Part shown: positions 33,225-41,298 of the stretch, in pieces
Position numbering within the stretch: position 1 is the first letter of the stretch
Layout of the letters: every line of letters starts with the position of its first letter
Assembly (NCBI RefSeq): GCF_021608135.1
Contig: NZ_JAKIHL010000006.1
Span: 1 to 64,000, forward strand
Source of the DNA: Microaerobacter geothermalis
GTDB lineage: Bacteria > Bacillota > Bacilli > DSM-22679
Length of the DNA: 64,000 nt
Direction: 5' to 3'
Position numbers and translations under genes: made by a program
The notes under the pieces: model-generated
Databases searched by the model: none
Told to the model about the DNA's origin: nothing
What the model saw: the letters and a program-made list of their open reading frames with translations, nothing else

Positions 33225-34737
33225 GTTCAAATTGCTTAATCCTATTACCTGACTGATAAAATGTAATCTTTTTTTCCTGTTTGTTTATGGTGAAAGTCCC
33301 ACAGATGTCCCACCTATGCAAAGCTTGAAAAATGATGGGGAGAATAATCGTCCAGTAAGGTTTTTTCTTATTTCGTCCGATGCGATAAATATTGTAGTAA
33401 GCTCCTGGGATATAAGAGAACTTGTATGTTTCTATAAGTCTGAGGAGAATGGCAAAATCTTCATAAAGCCTTCCTTCGGAAGGATAATCCGTTGGCCAAC
33501 CTCCTATTTTTCTTACTGCTTCGGCTCGTAAGAATCTAGGTCCATGGGGCCGAAGTTGTGACAAAAAGAAAAGGCGGTCTTTTATGGGATAGCCCTTGCT
33601 TAGTCCAGAGTACCGAAGGGGGACAAACTGCCCTTTCCGAAAAACCCTTCGGTCCCCATACAAATAAGCCACTTCAGGTTCTGTTTCTTCCATAATGGAG
33701 ACATATACTTCTACGCATTCCGGATCCAGCCAGTCATCACCATCCACTTCCAGCAGATATTTCCCTTCAGCCAATTGCAGCCCCTCGTTCATTGATTTTC
33801 CTTTTCCCACATTTTCTGCACGGCTGATATAACACACTTTTTTTCCGCAACTCCTGATAAATTGTGTAATAATTTGATCCGTCCCATCAGTGGAACCGTC
33901 ATTGATCAGGATAATCTCCATGTTCCTATAAGTTTGCAGTTCCAGACTTTCCAACATTCTGTACAGATTCTCTTCTTCGTTATAAACGGAAGAAAGAACA
34001 GACACTTTAGGCATTGTACTGATTTCCGAATCATTTTTTCTTGGATGAATAACGTAGTATTGGTTGTTAAAGGAAAATGAATGAAGCAAACCATATTTTT
34101 TAAGAAACCTTGCCAATCCTGTTTTCTTTAAAGGCCATATTGCTTCCCATTGCATGCTGCTGTCATAGAATTGTTTGTGACACAGCATCACCGGAAGTAA
34201 TTCCATTTTTACATTTTTGGGGACAGATAGAAGAGATTCTACAATAAACGACTTGAGATTGATCTTTTCCAATATAGTTTTTCGCCATAGGATGAGCGAC
34301 AGAGGGGACCATTCATTCAAAATTTTTATCCTTTGTTTTAGCCAATCTTCTACACCGACACGTTCCCATCCTTCGGTCACATAAGGAAAAGGAAATCCCG
34401 AAGAAATCAAGAGATCGCTCTGATTCATCCTTATCGTTTCAAGCAATGAAGAGAAGGCATAAGGATATATTTCCACAGAGGGTGATAGCAGGAGGATATA
34501 TTCACCTCTGGAAAGGTGGATTAATGCTTTCTTCCAATCGCTACGGCCGCTTTCGGACTGAACAGGATACCAGAAGATTCTCTTATCTGAAGTCTCAAAA
34601 TCCCCCTTCTTTACCGAATCACTGAAAATAAACATTTCCCAATCTTGAAACGACTGTTGCAGAACACTTGATATAAAGTAATCAAAAGGTTTATTTTTCT
34701 TATCCACGAACAAACCGATTGTGATGGATGGAAACAT
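33217..34737 (-). CDS. Double-domain GT2 glycosyltransferase, first domain degenerate
   Basis: A 506-residue protein starting at the ATG 34737 behind GGGTGAT. Residues 1-~215 look like a worn GT2 domain (ITIGLFVDKKNKPFDYFISSVLQQSFQDWEMFIFSD; GEYILLLSPSVEIYP where a DxD would be). From about residue 235 a complete GT2 domain follows: KVSVLSSVYNEEENLYRMLESLELQTY, IILINDGSTDGTDQI, KYLLEVDGDDWLDPE (DxD) and GGWPTDYPSEGRLYEDFAILLRL. It is cotranscribed with the deacetylase and HipA-like genes upstream. Its last codons and stop are made from repeat R6, so the natural C-terminus may have been altered. Sugar and acceptor are unknown. Confidence 0.83.
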   Translation of the reverse strand: MFPSITIGLFVDKKNKPFDYFISSVLQQSFQDWEMFIFSDSVKKGDFETSDKRIFWYPVQSESGRSDWKKALIHLSRGEYILLLSPSVEIYPYAFSSLLETIRMNQSDLLISSGFPFPYVTEGWERVGVEDWLKQRIKILNEWSPLSLILWRKTILEKINLKSFIVESLLSVPKNVKMELLPVMLCHKQFYDSSMQWEAIWPLKKTGLARFLKKYGLLHSFSFNNQYYVIHPRKNDSEISTMPKVSVLSSVYNEEENLYRMLESLELQTYRNMEIILINDGSTDGTDQIITQFIRSCGKKVCYISRAENVGKGKSMNEGLQLAEGKYLLEVDGDDWLDPECVEVYVSIMEETEPEVAYLYGDRRVFRKGQFVPLRYSGLSKGYPIKDRLFFLSQLRPHGPRFLRAEAVRKIGGWPTDYPSEGRLYEDFAILLRLIETYKFSYIPGAYYNIYRIGRNKKKPYWTIILPIIFQALHRWDICGTFTINKQEKKITFYQSGNRIKQFERN

Positions 34738-34742
34738 TGTAA

Positions 34743-35444
34743 TCACCCATGTAAACGAACAATTTGAAAAGCCTCTGCGCAATATTCGTAAATGTTTTGC
34801 CCCCTAAATTGGGCCTTAACCGTTTGCGAATGCGGATGAACTGGGTGCCGTTCCTTTCCCAGTTGGGTTTTGTAGGCACTTAATGCCTTCTTCTTTCTAT
34901 CCATTTCCTCGTTAGTGAGAGGAACATATAGATTAGGCTGGAACATCAGCTCTCCATCGGTTTCATAAACAATGACTGAGCCATTCCAAAAATAGGGCCT
35001 AGCCACGGTCATCCCCACTTCATGAAGAATGACATGATCCTGATGTTTGGTTAGAGACGGAATATACATTATAGTGGGTTTAAAGTCGCGGATATGTTCC
35101 TCTATTTTGGTAACCAATCTTATCTTTGGCAATATATCCAGTTGGCTGTGGTATTGAATCATTTCTGAATCATCCACAAAAAGAAAATGGAAATCAGTAA
35201 TCCCAAGAATCCTGAAAGCTTCCTGCATTTCTTTGATTCTCTCCTTACCGCTGTATACCTTGTATTCTTCATTTTCTTTTTGGTATTTGATGTATTGTCC
35301 CATCACAAATGAGGCAATAAGTATCCTGACCTGGCTGTTGTACTTGATATATTTTTGGATTACTCCTCCGCATCCAATGGTTTCATCATCGGCATGGGGA
35401 GCCAAAATTAACACCCGCTGACTTTCATAATTGAAACTGTTCAA
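34743..35444 (-). CDS. PIG-L/LmbE family deacetylase
   Basis: A metal-dependent N-acetyl-sugar deacetylase of about 233 residues. Zinc motif LILAPHADDETIGCGG lies near the N-terminus, the third ligand region is MYIPSLTKHQDHVILHEVG, and YKTQLGKE follows. I chose the TTG at 35444, eight bases after GGGAG and just past the HipA-like stop; the ATG at 35471 would overlap that gene by 22 bp. The family includes BshB and GlcNAc-PI deacetylase; here the neighbours suggest that it deacetylates a sugar of the surface glycan or its precursor. It lies five bases before the GT2 gene start region. Confidence 0.85.
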   Translation of the reverse strand: MNSFNYESQRVLILAPHADDETIGCGGVIQKYIKYNSQVRILIASFVMGQYIKYQKENEEYKVYSGKERIKEMQEAFRILGITDFHFLFVDDSEMIQYHSQLDILPKIRLVTKIEEHIRDFKPTIMYIPSLTKHQDHVILHEVGMTVARPYFWNGSVIVYETDGELMFQPNLYVPLTNEEMDRKKKALSAYKTQLGKERHPVHPHSQTVKAQFRGQNIYEYCAEAFQIVRLHG

Positions 35445-35449
35445 TGATA

Positions 35450-36220
35450 TCACTCCCGCCTTTTCACCCACTCGCTAATCATGAATGACAACTTCTTTTG
35501 ACGATGAATAAGGAGATTATAAATCAGTAATCTTTCTGACTCAGTTACAAATTGCTTGGGCACATCATGGATGATTTTTCTGATCGATAAGGAAGAAATA
35601 CTTTCAATTCTTTGGATGCAGCGTCTTACATATCCGAGATTTTGCCGAACAAGGGGTCCCACACCGCTGGGAGGTCTGTAATATCGATGAATCTGATCCC
35701 AATAGGGTTCGTTGTATTTGTGCTTCTCCCACTTTAAATTGGCGTCATGAAGACAATGATTATGGTCAATCAAATAGATTTGGTACTTGGGGTGGGTTTC
35801 GTCTTTGTAAACAATCATATTTTTGTTTGTTCCTCTGTCGGTATTACAAGTCCACACATCAAACACAAACATGTTAATCAGATGCTTGGGGGATTTAAAA
35901 TACTTGGGAATATTTTCGTAAACATGATTCGGCAATTGGTCCCATCGGGTAAGAAATGGAACATTTTTGACGATGGATACGACTCCCTCCATGCCGTTTA
36001 CGGTTGCATATTCCAATTTGTGCATCGGTAATTTGACCAATTCTCCCAGTTTTACCGCAATCATTTCATTGGCAACCATAGGACCAGCGTAAGGAATGTT
36101 ATGTCTCTTCAGGAATTTGAAATAGCCATGTTCAGTAACTCCATCTTTTTCTCTTTTTACTCTCCAAACATACCCTTGATACTTCTGGGAATATTCCTCT
36201 ACAAATATCCAGTTGGACAT
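35450..36220 (-). CDS. HipA-like kinase (HipA_2 type)
   Basis: A 256-residue protein with a stand-alone HipA-like kinase fold. Features are EHGYFKFLKRHNIPYAGPMVANEMIAVKLGELVKLP (Lys and helix of the ATP site), FDVWTCNTDRGTNKNMIVYKD (catalytic NxDRxxxN), and IYLIDHNHCLHD (metal Asp). No HipB-type repressor gene is beside it, and it lacks the N-terminal HipA domain, so it is not a toxin-antitoxin pair. It opens the operon HipA-like, deacetylase, GT2. Together with the two CotS-like proteins it gives the cluster three kinase-fold members. GAGGAGA precedes the ATG. Confidence 0.78.
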   Translation of the reverse strand: MSNWIFVEEYSQKYQGYVWRVKREKDGVTEHGYFKFLKRHNIPYAGPMVANEMIAVKLGELVKLPMHKLEYATVNGMEGVVSIVKNVPFLTRWDQLPNHVYENIPKYFKSPKHLINMFVFDVWTCNTDRGTNKNMIVYKDETHPKYQIYLIDHNHCLHDANLKWEKHKYNEPYWDQIHRYYRPPSGVGPLVRQNLGYVRRCIQRIESISSLSIRKIIHDVPKQFVTESERLLIYNLLIHRQKKLSFMISEWVKRRE

Positions 36221-36336
36221 TTCTTTCTCTCCTCATTATAGAAGTCAGTTTATTCTATATAGGTTTAAAACTAAAGATTTACTATAACTTATGAAAACCA
36301 TGGATAAAAGGCACGGCATTTGTCATGGCTTAAATA

Positions 36337-36395
36337 CACTCACACTTTTTATTTAAAAATGGGCTATCAACCCATCACTTTTTAACGTTGAGTGA
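36337..36395. other. Intergenic dyad upstream of the HipA-like operon
   Basis: CACTCA (36337-36342) pairs with TGAGTG (36389-36394), and inside it ATGGG pairs with CCCAT around CTATCAA, flanked by A5 and T5 runs. It lies between the divergent HipA-like operon and the acyltransferase gene and could be a terminator-like or regulatory structure. A TIR remnant resembling the foldback repeats (CTATATAG...AACTAAAGATTTAC, 36255-36286) lies beside it. I see no gene between 36221 and 36715. Confidence 0.35.
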
Positions 36396-36427
36396 CTATA
36401 GTAGATTAAAACAAGTGTATATAGACT

Positions 36428-36676
36428 GAACTAAACATACATGACCCGCATGGTCACAAATTGATATGAAAAGGTATTTTCATATCAAAGAATTTACCGA
36501 GGACATCCGTCCAGGTCGTACTAAGTGGAGAGGCTAGAGAACGGGCATTAGCCCTCAAACTGACTCCACCTTTGAAATACCCAGATGTTTTTTGAGGGCT
36601 CCGTTCTTTAGCCTCGAAGCTGACTTTTATCCTTCTTGCTAGAACTCGACCAACGGACGTGTGAATCTTTAGTTCC
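36428..36676 (+). repeat. Foldback repeat, reference long copy R7
   Basis: 249 bp with all modules in order: GAACTAAAC, GACCC/GGTC hairpin, GATATGAAAAGG/TTTTCATATC hairpin, AAGAATTTACC, GGCTAGAGAACGG arm, AGCCCTCAAA, spacer, TTTGAGGGCT, CCGTTCTTTAGCC, CGAACTCG-type arm, GGACGTGTGAATC, TTTAGTTCC. The arms pair across a ~30-nt centre to give one long hairpin. An 80-codon open frame on the minus strand (36454-36693) lies in it and is not a gene. Confidence 0.9.
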
Positions 36677-36715
36677 ACATCTATAGTTTTCAAGACAGAA
36701 AGGAAGGGAAAATTC

Positions 36716-37900
36716 TTGTCAAAGGATTACATCTCGGTTTCTTCCGGAAATAATGAAATTGTAAACCTGCCGGAAAGCAAAGACGATCACTTTTATGTTG
36801 GGTCATCGGTAACCCTGTCAAAAAACTCCAAAATTAAATCCTTTCATATCCACATTGAGGATCATGTGAACATCGGGAAACATGTGGAAATTGAATGTGA
36901 AGAGCTATTCTTGGGTAAAGACGTGTTCATCGGAGATCATAACAAGATAAGAGGAAAGAGAATATCCATTGGAAAGCATAGCAACATCTTGGAGAATAAC
37001 CACATTACTGTTGCCGAAGAGTTTCAACTTGGAGATTGTTCAACCTTTGGTAGAGGATGTCAAGTTGTTTGTCGCAAATTACAAATCGGCCGTTTTTATT
37101 ATGGAGGAAACGAAATAGATTTTGGCGGAGGAGGAACCCTTAATCCCAATTCCATTTTTATCATGGGCGACTATGGTTTTTTGGGAAACCGGTGCATTGT
37201 AAATACTTCAGACAGAATTACCATCGGCGATGATGTAGGGATTGGAGCAGAAGTGATGCTTTGGACCCATGGGGCCTACTTATCCATACTTGACGGATTT
37301 CCTGCTGATTTTGCGCCGCTTCAAATCGGTTCTCATGTATGGATACCGGCTAGAAGTGTCATCTTGCCCGGAGTAACCATTGGGTCCAATGTAGTCATCA
37401 GTATCGGCTCTGTGGTAAACCGAGATATCCCCACAGGTGTTATGGCAGGCGGCATTCCTGCCAAGGTGATAAGGGAACATTATTATCCCAAGGCGCTCTC
37501 CCCGGAAAAAAAAGACATTTTACTAAGACAAGTATTGCATGACTATATCCCGTTATTGGAATATAAGGAATTACTGCCTCAGGTTGTTGAAGAATCAGAT
37601 CAACTCATTCATATCAATGTAAAAAATTCCCATCAACTTCTTTACGCTCCGAAAGGGGAATCATTGAAATGCAAGCTGGAACCAAACAGAAAACCTCTCA
37701 TTATCACTTTTCATCCTCATGAAACATACCCCTTAAACAGCACTCTGTTCAACCTTTCTACCTTTGAAATCACAGGTGAAATGGATGACGTTGCAGAGGA
37801 TTTAAGGGATTATCTGCGAAGACGGGGAATCAAGTTTTACACCGATCAAAAATTCACCTCCATCATCCCCCCGCCATTCAAAAATCATCTGAAAAAATAG
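36716..37900 (+). CDS. Hexapeptide-repeat acyltransferase with C-terminal extension
   Basis: A 394-residue protein starting with TTG at 36716, behind AAGGAAGGG. Residues ~20-265 form a left-handed beta-helix. The early repeats lack catalytic signs (VNIGKHVEIECEELFLGKDVFIGD), while the later part is acetyltransferase-like: IGDDVGIGAEVMLWTHG, IGSHVWIPARSVILPGVTIGSNVVISIGSVVNRDIP and MAGGIPAKVI. The last ~130 residues (SPEKKDILLRQVLHDYIPLL...) have no domain I recognise. It probably O- or N-acetylates a glycan sugar. The gene stands between R7 and a small gene on the plus strand. Confidence 0.8.
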   Translation: MSKDYISVSSGNNEIVNLPESKDDHFYVGSSVTLSKNSKIKSFHIHIEDHVNIGKHVEIECEELFLGKDVFIGDHNKIRGKRISIGKHSNILENNHITVAEEFQLGDCSTFGRGCQVVCRKLQIGRFYYGGNEIDFGGGGTLNPNSIFIMGDYGFLGNRCIVNTSDRITIGDDVGIGAEVMLWTHGAYLSILDGFPADFAPLQIGSHVWIPARSVILPGVTIGSNVVISIGSVVNRDIPTGVMAGGIPAKVIREHYYPKALSPEKKDILLRQVLHDYIPLLEYKELLPQVVEESDQLIHINVKNSHQLLYAPKGESLKCKLEPNRKPLIITFHPHETYPLNSTLFNLSTFEITGEMDDVAEDLRDYLRRRGIKFYTDQKFTSIIPPPFKNHLKK

Positions 37901-37942
37901 TTGTTCATTTATGACTTTTTCTATTCCCTATCATAAGTTCAG

Positions 37943-37949
37943 CATACTA
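37943..37949 (+). promoter_or_regulatory. SigG-like -10 element
   Basis: CATACTA matches the SigG -10 consensus, 21 bp before the small gene at 37971. The region 17-18 bp upstream (TCTATT) only partly fits TGNATA, so forespore expression is possible but unproven. Confidence 0.35.
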
Positions 37950-37970
37950 TGATAATGGGAGGGAAATGGA

Positions 37971-38258
37971 ATGAGTCAAAATGGAAATTTAAAAAATATT
38001 AAGAAGGAGCCGGATATTCTAAGACTTTTAAGAAATAAAAACCTTGAAATTGTTGCTGCAGCCCTCCTCATTTCTGGCGAACTAAAAGTGGACAATATCA
38101 CTTTATCTAGGGAAGGCGAAGTTACATTGGAACTCATAGGCAAATTTAAAAAGGTGGACAATAAACAAGTGATGGAATTATACAATTTTCTAAAAAAGAA
38201 TGGAGATATGACGATGGATGATGTATTTGAAGCATTTAAACGTAGAATGGAAGATTAA
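37971..38258 (+). CDS. Small protein of unknown function
   Basis: A 95-residue charged protein with a strong GGGAGGGAAATGGA ribosome site and ATG start. The sequence alternates helix (DILRLLRNKNLEIVAAALLISGELK), a short beta part (NITLSREGEVTLELIGKF) and helix (MELYNFLKKNGDMTMDDVFEAFKRRMED). There is no Cys, signal peptide or transmembrane segment. It lies under a SigG-like -10 and ends before a bidirectional terminator. I do not recognise the family; it could be a spore core protein, though it lacks SASP motifs. Confidence 0.6.
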   Translation: MSQNGNLKNIKKEPDILRLLRNKNLEIVAAALLISGELKVDNITLSREGEVTLELIGKFKKVDNKQVMELYNFLKKNGDMTMDDVFEAFKRRMED

Positions 38259-38295
38259 TCCAATGACAAATAAAAACATTCTTCCAAAAAAATGA

Positions 38296-38315
38296 AGCCC
38301 AGTCTTTTCTGGGCT
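38296..38315. terminator. Bidirectional terminator
   Basis: AGCCCAG and CTGGGCT form a 7-bp GC-rich stem with a 6-nt loop. The minus-strand tail is TTCATTTTTTT and the plus tail ATTTGTTTG. It ends the small plus-strand gene and the minus-strand GT4 operon that meet here. Confidence 0.65.
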
Positions 38316-39432
38316 ATTTGTTTGTTAATTTCCGATACAACGCCAAATATTGATCTGCCGTATTGGACCAGAAATATTTTTTTACAAGTTTTAATCCTGC
38401 TTTGCCCCTCGATTTTGCTGAGCTTTGATTTGACAAGAGATGATGAATGGCTTCTGCCATTTCCTGAACGTTTTTCGGTTTTATCTTCATCACTACAGAA
38501 CGTGACATATCTTCAGCAACTCCTACTGCAGTAGTAACAATGACAGGAACGCCATGGGCCATGGCTTCTAACACGACCATTCCAAAAGATTCATAATAAC
38601 TGGGCACAATAACAATACCAGATAGACTGTAAACATTAGATAATTTTCTCTGTTCCATCCAAGAATGAAAAACAACTCTTTTATCCAAATGATACTTCTT
38701 TATTAACCCCTGGATATGACGCCTATATGAAGAGGAACCGTCTCCCACTACATGAAGGACTGTCCTCGGATGCTTCCTCACTACTAAGGGAAGGGCCCGA
38801 ATTACGGTTTCTAACCCCTTAGACCAGGCCAACCGTCCCACATATAACAAGTGATAGAGATTAGCATTTTTTCTTCTGGGTATATCAATTTCTGCTATCC
38901 CGTTGGGAATAACGGTTACCTTACTTTCCCAAAGTGGATAGTGTTTGAGCAATACTCTTTTTTCCATGTTGCTTGGACAAACAATGGAATCAGCGGTTTC
39001 ATATAATTTTTCCTGTTGTTTGACCACCAATAACTGGTCAGGATTTATTCTCCCCTCAGCCTCTTCACGGCCGATGGAGTGGCTGGTATAAATCAAAGGT
39101 ACTCTATAATGAGACTTCAAATTCTTTCCCAGCTCCATTCCCTGGACACATTGAATATGAATAAGATCTGGGGAAATTTTTTTTAAATATGGGGAAATAC
39201 TCTCAGGAATCATCTGTCTATTTTGATAAAATCGAGTTATTTTGGGAAAGCGAATCACTTTAAATTTTCCTTCATGGCTAGACACGTAATCTCCTGACCT
39301 TCTTAAGCTCACAACGGTTACCTGTATTCCTTTTTTGACCAACTCCTTTACCAATTGGGTGGAGACAATGCCCAATCCTCCAACAATATCCGGTTCAAAT
39401 TCGGAAGTAATCATAAGGATGGACCGCGTCAT
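38314..39432 (-). CDS. GT4 family glycosyltransferase
   Basis: A 372-residue GT-B enzyme. EFEPDIVGGLGIVSTQLVKELVKKG marks the N-terminal domain, IPNGIAEID and LLYVGRLAWSKGLETVIRALPLV the linker region, and VPSYYESFGMVVLEAMAHGVPVI (the E-x7-E donor site) the C-terminal domain. It retains all features of an active retaining transferase. It overlaps the small GT2-like gene upstream by ATGA and is the last gene of the three-gene operon that starts with the CotSA-like enzyme. Likely cytosolic and acting on the same glycan. Confidence 0.9.
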   Translation of the reverse strand: MTRSILMITSEFEPDIVGGLGIVSTQLVKELVKKGIQVTVVSLRRSGDYVSSHEGKFKVIRFPKITRFYQNRQMIPESISPYLKKISPDLIHIQCVQGMELGKNLKSHYRVPLIYTSHSIGREEAEGRINPDQLLVVKQQEKLYETADSIVCPSNMEKRVLLKHYPLWESKVTVIPNGIAEIDIPRRKNANLYHLLYVGRLAWSKGLETVIRALPLVVRKHPRTVLHVVGDGSSSYRRHIQGLIKKYHLDKRVVFHSWMEQRKLSNVYSLSGIVIVPSYYESFGMVVLEAMAHGVPVIVTTAVGVAEDMSRSVVMKIKPKNVQEMAEAIHHLLSNQSSAKSRGKAGLKLVKKYFWSNTADQYLALYRKLTNK

Positions 39433-40004
39433 GTGGCCACCTCATTTCTATCTATTTCTAACTCAATTGGAAATTGCCCCCATTTCCTTCTGTAATGCTC
39501 CCTGTTTTGGATGATGATTTTTTCCAAATCTTGCAGAGGGACAGAGAGTATTGGAGGCAATGGCGAGGGCAATTCATGCTCCAAATAATGAATGGAACTT
39601 CCGTTATTAATTAACCGGTGATGCCAGTCCACATCATCATAAATTCCAAGACCATATCCCACATCCACCCTACCAACCTTCTGAAAGATCTCTCTTTTTA
39701 CACAAAGGCAGGAAAATATGTCCTTTAACCCATATAATGATGTACAGTCCACCATTGGATTTGAAAGAAAAGGTTGAACTAGTCGATTTAACTGTTCCTT
39801 TCTCAGTTCAATCCGAAAATCGTTAATGACACAAATCTCACCGCTGCTCTCCTGAAAAAAATGATTAATGGTTTGGGGCCGACCCCAGTCTAAATTACAT
39901 TCCATTTGATCCAGGATAAGATAATGATCTCCCTCATCATTTTCCAAAAAACAGGGGGAACTCCCGATTTCCCTTCGAATAAATAAAATGCTTACCGTTA
40001 GCAT
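39429..40004 (-). CDS. Short GT2-like protein, lacking a clear nucleotide-binding half
   Basis: A 191-residue protein. The second half resembles the acceptor part of GT2 enzymes (FSCLCVKREIFQKVGRVDVGYGLGIYDDVDWHHRLINNG). The first half aligns poorly, with GEICVINDFRIEL where most have a DxD strand. It is shorter than usual GT2 domains (about 230). It lies between two GT4 genes with a 4-bp overlap downstream and a 5-bp gap upstream, behind AAGGAGATAATCG. It may be a reduced enzyme or a partner for the GT4 proteins. Confidence 0.65.
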   Translation of the reverse strand: MLTVSILFIRREIGSSPCFLENDEGDHYLILDQMECNLDWGRPQTINHFFQESSGEICVINDFRIELRKEQLNRLVQPFLSNPMVDCTSLYGLKDIFSCLCVKREIFQKVGRVDVGYGLGIYDDVDWHHRLINNGSSIHYLEHELPSPLPPILSVPLQDLEKIIIQNREHYRRKWGQFPIELEIDRNEVAT

Positions 40005-40009
40005 ATCGA

Positions 40010-41164
40010 TTATCTCCTTCCGCGCAAATGGATTCTACGGTAGGATTGGATAAACATATGGATTGCTTTTGACCACTCATATAGGTTTTCCACTAAGGTT
40101 AAAGCATTTTTTCCCATTCGTAAATTCAGATCTCTTTCCTCAATTAGCCGGGCTGCGTATTGGGGAAATTCTTCATGCCAGCGTTCAGGATTGATTAAGA
40201 ATCCATTGAAGCTGTGCCGAACCATCTCAGGAATTCCGCCAACCATCGTTGAAATCACCGGAATTCCGCTAATGGCCGCTTCCAGGTTAACCAGACAGTA
40301 AGCCTCTTTTCCAATCGATGGCGTCACAACCATGTCTGCTATCGGATAAACGGAGATGACTTCGTTGGGAGGCAAATAGTTAAGAAACGTAACATGTTCC
40401 TTTAACGGGACGGTTTGTTTATGCAACTGATTCACATAATTGGTTTCCAGTTGTTTTCCATAGTAACTAGATCCCACCACAACCAAATGCAAATCGGGAT
40501 ATTGTGTGATCAAAAAGGGCAATGATTCCAGCAGAAGATGGAGGCCTTTCTCTGGTATTAACCTTCCGACAAACAACATCACATGCTTTCCATGAAGACG
40601 CAGTTTATCTCTCCAATAATTGCGCCAAGCTTTCCCTTCCTCTGAAAAGCGGGAAACAAATTGATGATGTGGAATTCCAAAATAATTGACATATATGGGA
40701 GTCTTTACTTCAGGAAACTGGTATTTCAACTGTTCTTTAATAAAAAAACTGTTTACGAAAATCACATCAGCATTGGACAAAGCCTCAAGGGCCATTTCCT
40801 GATTGAGGTTTTCGATAAAGGTTAAGGAATGAAGACTTAAGATCATTTTCGCCTTTGGCCATCTTTTCTTAAGCCAAAGCAAGTACATAGGCCGGTTCTC
40901 AATCTGGATCCATGTGGATGGCTCTTTTATCAGATGTCTTTCTATCTGTTGTAGATACTGGCGGCTACCGCGCACGGGGATTCGAATATCTTTTCGGTTT
41001 CCTCTTCTTTGTATTGCCGGAAGACCATTTACCTTTCTGCTGAAAACGGTCACCTGTCCATGATCAGCTAAATAATTTCCCAGCTGATGTACGGAAATTT
41101 CCACGGAAGTCCCTTTCAATGGCGGTACCGGAAATTGACCCGGGGTAACGATCGCAATCTTCAC
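40010..41164 (-). CDS. CotSA-like GT4 glycosyltransferase
   Basis: A 384-residue GT-B enzyme. VKIAIVTPGQFPVPPLKGTSVEISVHQLG resembles the start of B. subtilis CotSA, a spore-coat-associated glycosyltransferase. HGKHVMLFVGRLIPEKGLHLLLESL and VVTPSIGKEAYCLVNLEAAISGIPVISTMVGGIPEMV (donor site) follow. I place the start at GTG 41164 because GGAGG lies six bases upstream and this gives the expected MKIAIV N-terminus; the ATG at 41170 overlaps the site. It heads the operon CotSA-like, GT2-like, GT4, next to dnaD but separated from it by a terminator. Confidence 0.85.
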   Translation of the reverse strand: MKIAIVTPGQFPVPPLKGTSVEISVHQLGNYLADHGQVTVFSRKVNGLPAIQRRGNRKDIRIPVRGSRQYLQQIERHLIKEPSTWIQIENRPMYLLWLKKRWPKAKMILSLHSLTFIENLNQEMALEALSNADVIFVNSFFIKEQLKYQFPEVKTPIYVNYFGIPHHQFVSRFSEEGKAWRNYWRDKLRLHGKHVMLFVGRLIPEKGLHLLLESLPFLITQYPDLHLVVVGSSYYGKQLETNYVNQLHKQTVPLKEHVTFLNYLPPNEVISVYPIADMVVTPSIGKEAYCLVNLEAAISGIPVISTMVGGIPEMVRHSFNGFLINPERWHEEFPQYAARLIEERDLNLRMGKNALTLVENLYEWSKAIHMFIQSYRRIHLRGRR

Positions 41165-41245
41165 TTTCATCCTCCATTTCTTGTTTTCCATATCTTATGA
41201 TAGGTAAATTGAATGGAAACGGTACAAAAAACTATTATTACGAAC

Positions 41246-41278
41246 AAAAAATCATCTGGAATACATTCTCCAGACGAT
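41246..41278 (-). terminator. Terminator after dnaD
   Basis: On the minus strand ATCGTCTGGA and TCCAGATGAT form a 10-bp stem with an 8-nt loop followed by TTTTTTG. It separates dnaD from the island operon. Confidence 0.7.
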
Positions 41279-41298
41279 TTCGTTTCACCATATTTCAT

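Noticed and set aside
35450-36220. HipA-like gene as a toxin-antitoxin system
   Set aside because: No HipB-type regulator is adjacent, the HipA N-terminal domain is absent, and the neighbours are glycan genes.
36454-36693. 80-codon frame on the minus strand
   Set aside because: It lies almost wholly in foldback repeat R7; similar peptide fragments arise from other repeat copies.
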